From: Lachnospiraceae bacterium NC2004
GTDB lineage: Bacteria > Bacillota > Clostridia > Lachnospirales > Lachnospiraceae
DNA length: 64,000 nt
Assembly: GCA_000621905.1 (NCBI GenBank)
Contig: JHXB01000008.1
Location: 98,246 to 162,245, forward strand
Direction: 5' to 3'
Numbering within the stretch: position 1 is the stretch's first letter; every line of letters starts with the position of its first letter. Under the pieces are notes generated by a model that did not search any database, was not told the origin of the DNA, and worked only from the letters and a program-made list of their open reading frames with translations. Made by a program: the position numbers and the translations under genes. Below are positions 61,983-64,000 of this stretch, piece after piece.

Positions 61983-63653
61983 CTATTCTTCAGCTAAATA
62001 ATCCTGACCATAATATACCGCTTGTTTAGAATTTTCAAAAAATATACTATCATTTGGAAGCGCCCCATGTATAGTTTCTATATATTTCAAATGTGTTAAA
62101 TCATTTGCATCAATTTTCCACATACTGCACCATCCAACATATGCTTCATCATATATCTTGTCATTGTCACCACAACTAAAACTTTCAAGATATGTAAACG
62201 GATTCAAATCTACTACACCACACATATCACAATTTCTCCAATCAATACTAATCAGTCTACCATCTCTCCAACCGTACTGTTTACCATATATGTCTTTACT
62301 ACATTTACAGCCTCGTTTTCTCATATCTTTAATTAGTTTTTTTAATTCTTTCTCATCATTATCAGCATCAGAACATGTAACTCTTACATTACATACATAT
62401 TCTCTTCCTTTATACGAAGCCGTAATAATCGCTTCACCAACATTAAGTGCCTTAGCATTACCGCTTGAATCAACGCTTATAACAGCGTTATCAGATGTTT
62501 GCCATTCAACATATTCTGATTCATCCGAATATAATAATTCCAGTTTTCTACTTGCTCCTGATTTAATCGCCAAATCAAGTTTATTCAAACACACTGCATC
62601 GAATTCTGAATCATCAACGTCTATCCCTACTATCTTAACATTTGAAGGAAGACCAGCATCAACAAACATTTGAGAATACTCATCCAATAATTCACAAGGA
62701 ACTTCAATAATTGTGTCAGAATTAATTCCTGACATTGCATTAGGGAAGACTTTCTCAATCTTTTTAGATATTATTCTAATCTTTTTTAGATTATTGCATT
62801 CATTAAAAATTCCTTGAGTCCCCATATCATTTACATCTTCATATTTAGCTCCACCAAGTAGTTTTACATTCCTTGGTATAGTGATTTCTTCAATTCCTGA
62901 TTTAGCAAAAGCCTCACTTTGAATACAAATAACACTTTCAGGAATATTACATGTTACTAAACAAGGGGTTTCTGACAACATATTATATCGAATAGTCTTA
63001 ATATGTTTAGGAAGTTGAATATCTTTCAGCATTGAACAATCATTAAACGCATAATCTCCTACATACTCAACTGAATCAGGAATACTAACACTTTCTACCT
63101 CACTCCACGCAAATGCAAAATCTCCTATATACTCTAATCCAGCATTTAATCGTATTTTTCTAGCCTTGGTTCCTGCAAAACCTCTTTTACCGATACATTT
63201 AAGACTTTGTGGTAACTGAATATTATTCAACCCATATTGATTCTTAAACGCTTCATAACTAATATACTCTAACCCATTTTTAAACTCTATATCCTTTATA
63301 TAAAAAAGCCCAGCTAACTCTTCGGGTGCTATTCTCTTAATACTTCCAGGAATAATCAATTTATCAAGTTTATTTATATTTGGGGTATCAAGTTTATTAA
63401 CTCCATTTTTTATTACAAGTTTCTTTGTTTTTTTCCCCCAATACCTAAAACCTTTTGAATTACATTTTTTCTGTTTTTTACTCTTATTCTTGCTTATTGT
63501 CATTGTATGTGTTTTCCTGTTATACGACCACCTATCCTTGGACTCTGATGTCACACCTTTTGTAGCAGGTTCCTTTACCGCATACACTTTACCAACTGCC
63601 ACGACAATTAAAACAGTCACCAAAACAGCAAATATAATCGTATTCCTTTTCAT
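61983..63653 (-). CDS. BspA-like leucine-rich-repeat surface protein
   Basis: 556 aa from the ATG at 63653 (GAGGATGATAATT before it). Signal peptide (IIFAVLVTVLIVVAVG), then LRR_5/BspA repeats (residues about 85-340: YIGDFAFAWSEVESVSIPDS and similar), a BIG2 Ig-like domain (about 370-430) and a Cys-containing C-terminal domain (CKCSKDIYG, CDMCGVVDL) I do not recognise. Likely secreted, with an adhesion or binding role. No wall-anchor motif seen. Confidence 0.88.
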   Translation of the reverse strand: MKRNTIIFAVLVTVLIVVAVGKVYAVKEPATKGVTSESKDRWSYNRKTHTMTISKNKSKKQKKCNSKGFRYWGKKTKKLVIKNGVNKLDTPNINKLDKLIIPGSIKRIAPEELAGLFYIKDIEFKNGLEYISYEAFKNQYGLNNIQLPQSLKCIGKRGFAGTKARKIRLNAGLEYIGDFAFAWSEVESVSIPDSVEYVGDYAFNDCSMLKDIQLPKHIKTIRYNMLSETPCLVTCNIPESVICIQSEAFAKSGIEEITIPRNVKLLGGAKYEDVNDMGTQGIFNECNNLKKIRIISKKIEKVFPNAMSGINSDTIIEVPCELLDEYSQMFVDAGLPSNVKIVGIDVDDSEFDAVCLNKLDLAIKSGASRKLELLYSDESEYVEWQTSDNAVISVDSSGNAKALNVGEAIITASYKGREYVCNVRVTCSDADNDEKELKKLIKDMRKRGCKCSKDIYGKQYGWRDGRLISIDWRNCDMCGVVDLNPFTYLESFSCGDNDKIYDEAYVGWCSMWKIDANDLTHLKYIETIHGALPNDSIFFENSKQAVYYGQDYLAEE

Positions 63654-63789
63654 AATTATCATCCTCACTGTAAAAGGTTAATAAATCTTATTAATCTCTA
63701 TGTAACTATTGTTATTGTACCACAGGGACAGTTCCAATGTCATTTAGATAAGGTTTCAGCCCAAAAACAATAGAATATTACATATTATT

Positions 63790-63817
63790 CAGAGGTGAAA
63801 TATCCTCTGTTTTTTTG
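63790..63817 (+). terminator. Terminator ahead of a probable IS element
   Basis: CAGAGG-TGAAATAT-CCTCTG followed by TTTTTTT. Insertion sequences often carry such a hairpin near their left end to block transcription from outside. Confidence 0.6.
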
Positions 63818-63900
63818 TTTTTTTCAAAAAAACACTTGACAAATAGCTGCAAATATGCGCGACAGCCCTTGATTATAGACTATTTTGGAGGTGCTTTTTT

Positions 63901-64000
63901 ATGAAAAAACATACTGCTAATTACATCAAAAAAACTCTGTTATTTACAATCAATTCACTTCTTGATTATCGAGACGAATTAATTGTATCGCCAAATTCCA
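63901..64000 (+). CDS. Start of a probable transposase, cut by the window edge
   Basis: 33 codons are visible, beginning MKKHTANYIKKTLLFTINSL, with TTGGAGGTGC just upstream. The start is reminiscent of IS4-type transposases of Clostridia, which begin with a similar helical segment before a conserved FTRNRKL block. That block would lie outside the window. The tentative family assignment rests on resemblance only. Confidence 0.4.
   Translation, partial: MKKHTANYIKKTLLFTINSLLDYRDELIVSPNS

Overview
The window looks like a chromosomal segment of an anaerobic Clostridia bacterium, most likely a Lachnospiraceae (Butyrivibrio/Pseudobutyrivibrio-like). The reasons are the moderately AT-rich DNA (about 40% GC by eye), strong AGGAGG-type ribosome sites, a T-box-controlled trp operon, an archaeal-type ProS, GH25 and BspA-like surface proteins, and many c-di-GMP and two-component genes. 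I saw no rRNA, tRNA, CRISPR array or prophage. One probable insertion sequence begins at the right edge. Most genes are on the minus strand.

Layout, left to right. (1) 301-5335: rluA-type gene, unknown gene, proS, metG. (2) 5600-9271: a clpS-clpA-argF operon with a clear promoter. (3) 9437-15843: TPR-DUF4037 gene with a small partner, Nudix gene, unknown beta-rich gene, truncated antitoxin, vapBC, ydcF. (4) 15884-23390: a five-gene signalling operon of a double-receiver HD-GYP protein, a hybrid histidine kinase, a DegV protein fused to an Hpt domain, an orphan PTS-IIC-like membrane protein and a DUF5711 protein. (5) 23525-29057: fchA and folD (one-carbon metabolism), followed by a degenerate-GGDEF sensor, a GH25 lysozyme and a polysaccharide deacetylase. 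(6) 29154-37362: an OmpR-type two-component system with a large FtsX-type ABC exporter, then a solute-binding lipoprotein overlapping a Cache-GGDEF cyclase. (7) 37555-44450: trpEGDCFBA behind a Trp T-box. (8) 44477-52799: a GGDEF remnant, a 618-aa lineage-specific protein, aroE, hslO, a lipoprotein, a CAP-domain protein and an 819-aa protein with kinase-like motifs. (9) 52864-60419: NhaC antiporter, trkA-trkH-manA-EamA operon, YhcC-like radical SAM protein. (10) 60778-64000: an Rpn-type nuclease between two 110-bp direct repeats, a BspA-like LRR protein, and the start of a probable transposase.

The most interesting non-coding signal is a three-copy element of about 140 nt (28058-28195, 28265-28408, 31119-31260). 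The stems differ in sequence between copies but still pair, while the internal loop (ACTTAATGA / GAATTTAGT) and a GNRA-capped hairpin are kept. That is the pattern expected of a structured RNA on the plus strand. I do not recognise it as a known class.

Other repeat families are a 40-bp palindrome with core GGGGACAGTCCCC (nine units), a REP-like GTCATYCTGAGCG element (more than ten units), a CGGTGGC...GCCACC hairpin, and a 62-nt leader shared by vapBC and the Rpn gene. The DegV-Hpt phosphorelay operon, the kinase-like protein and the Rpn locus are the protein-level items most worth a second look.
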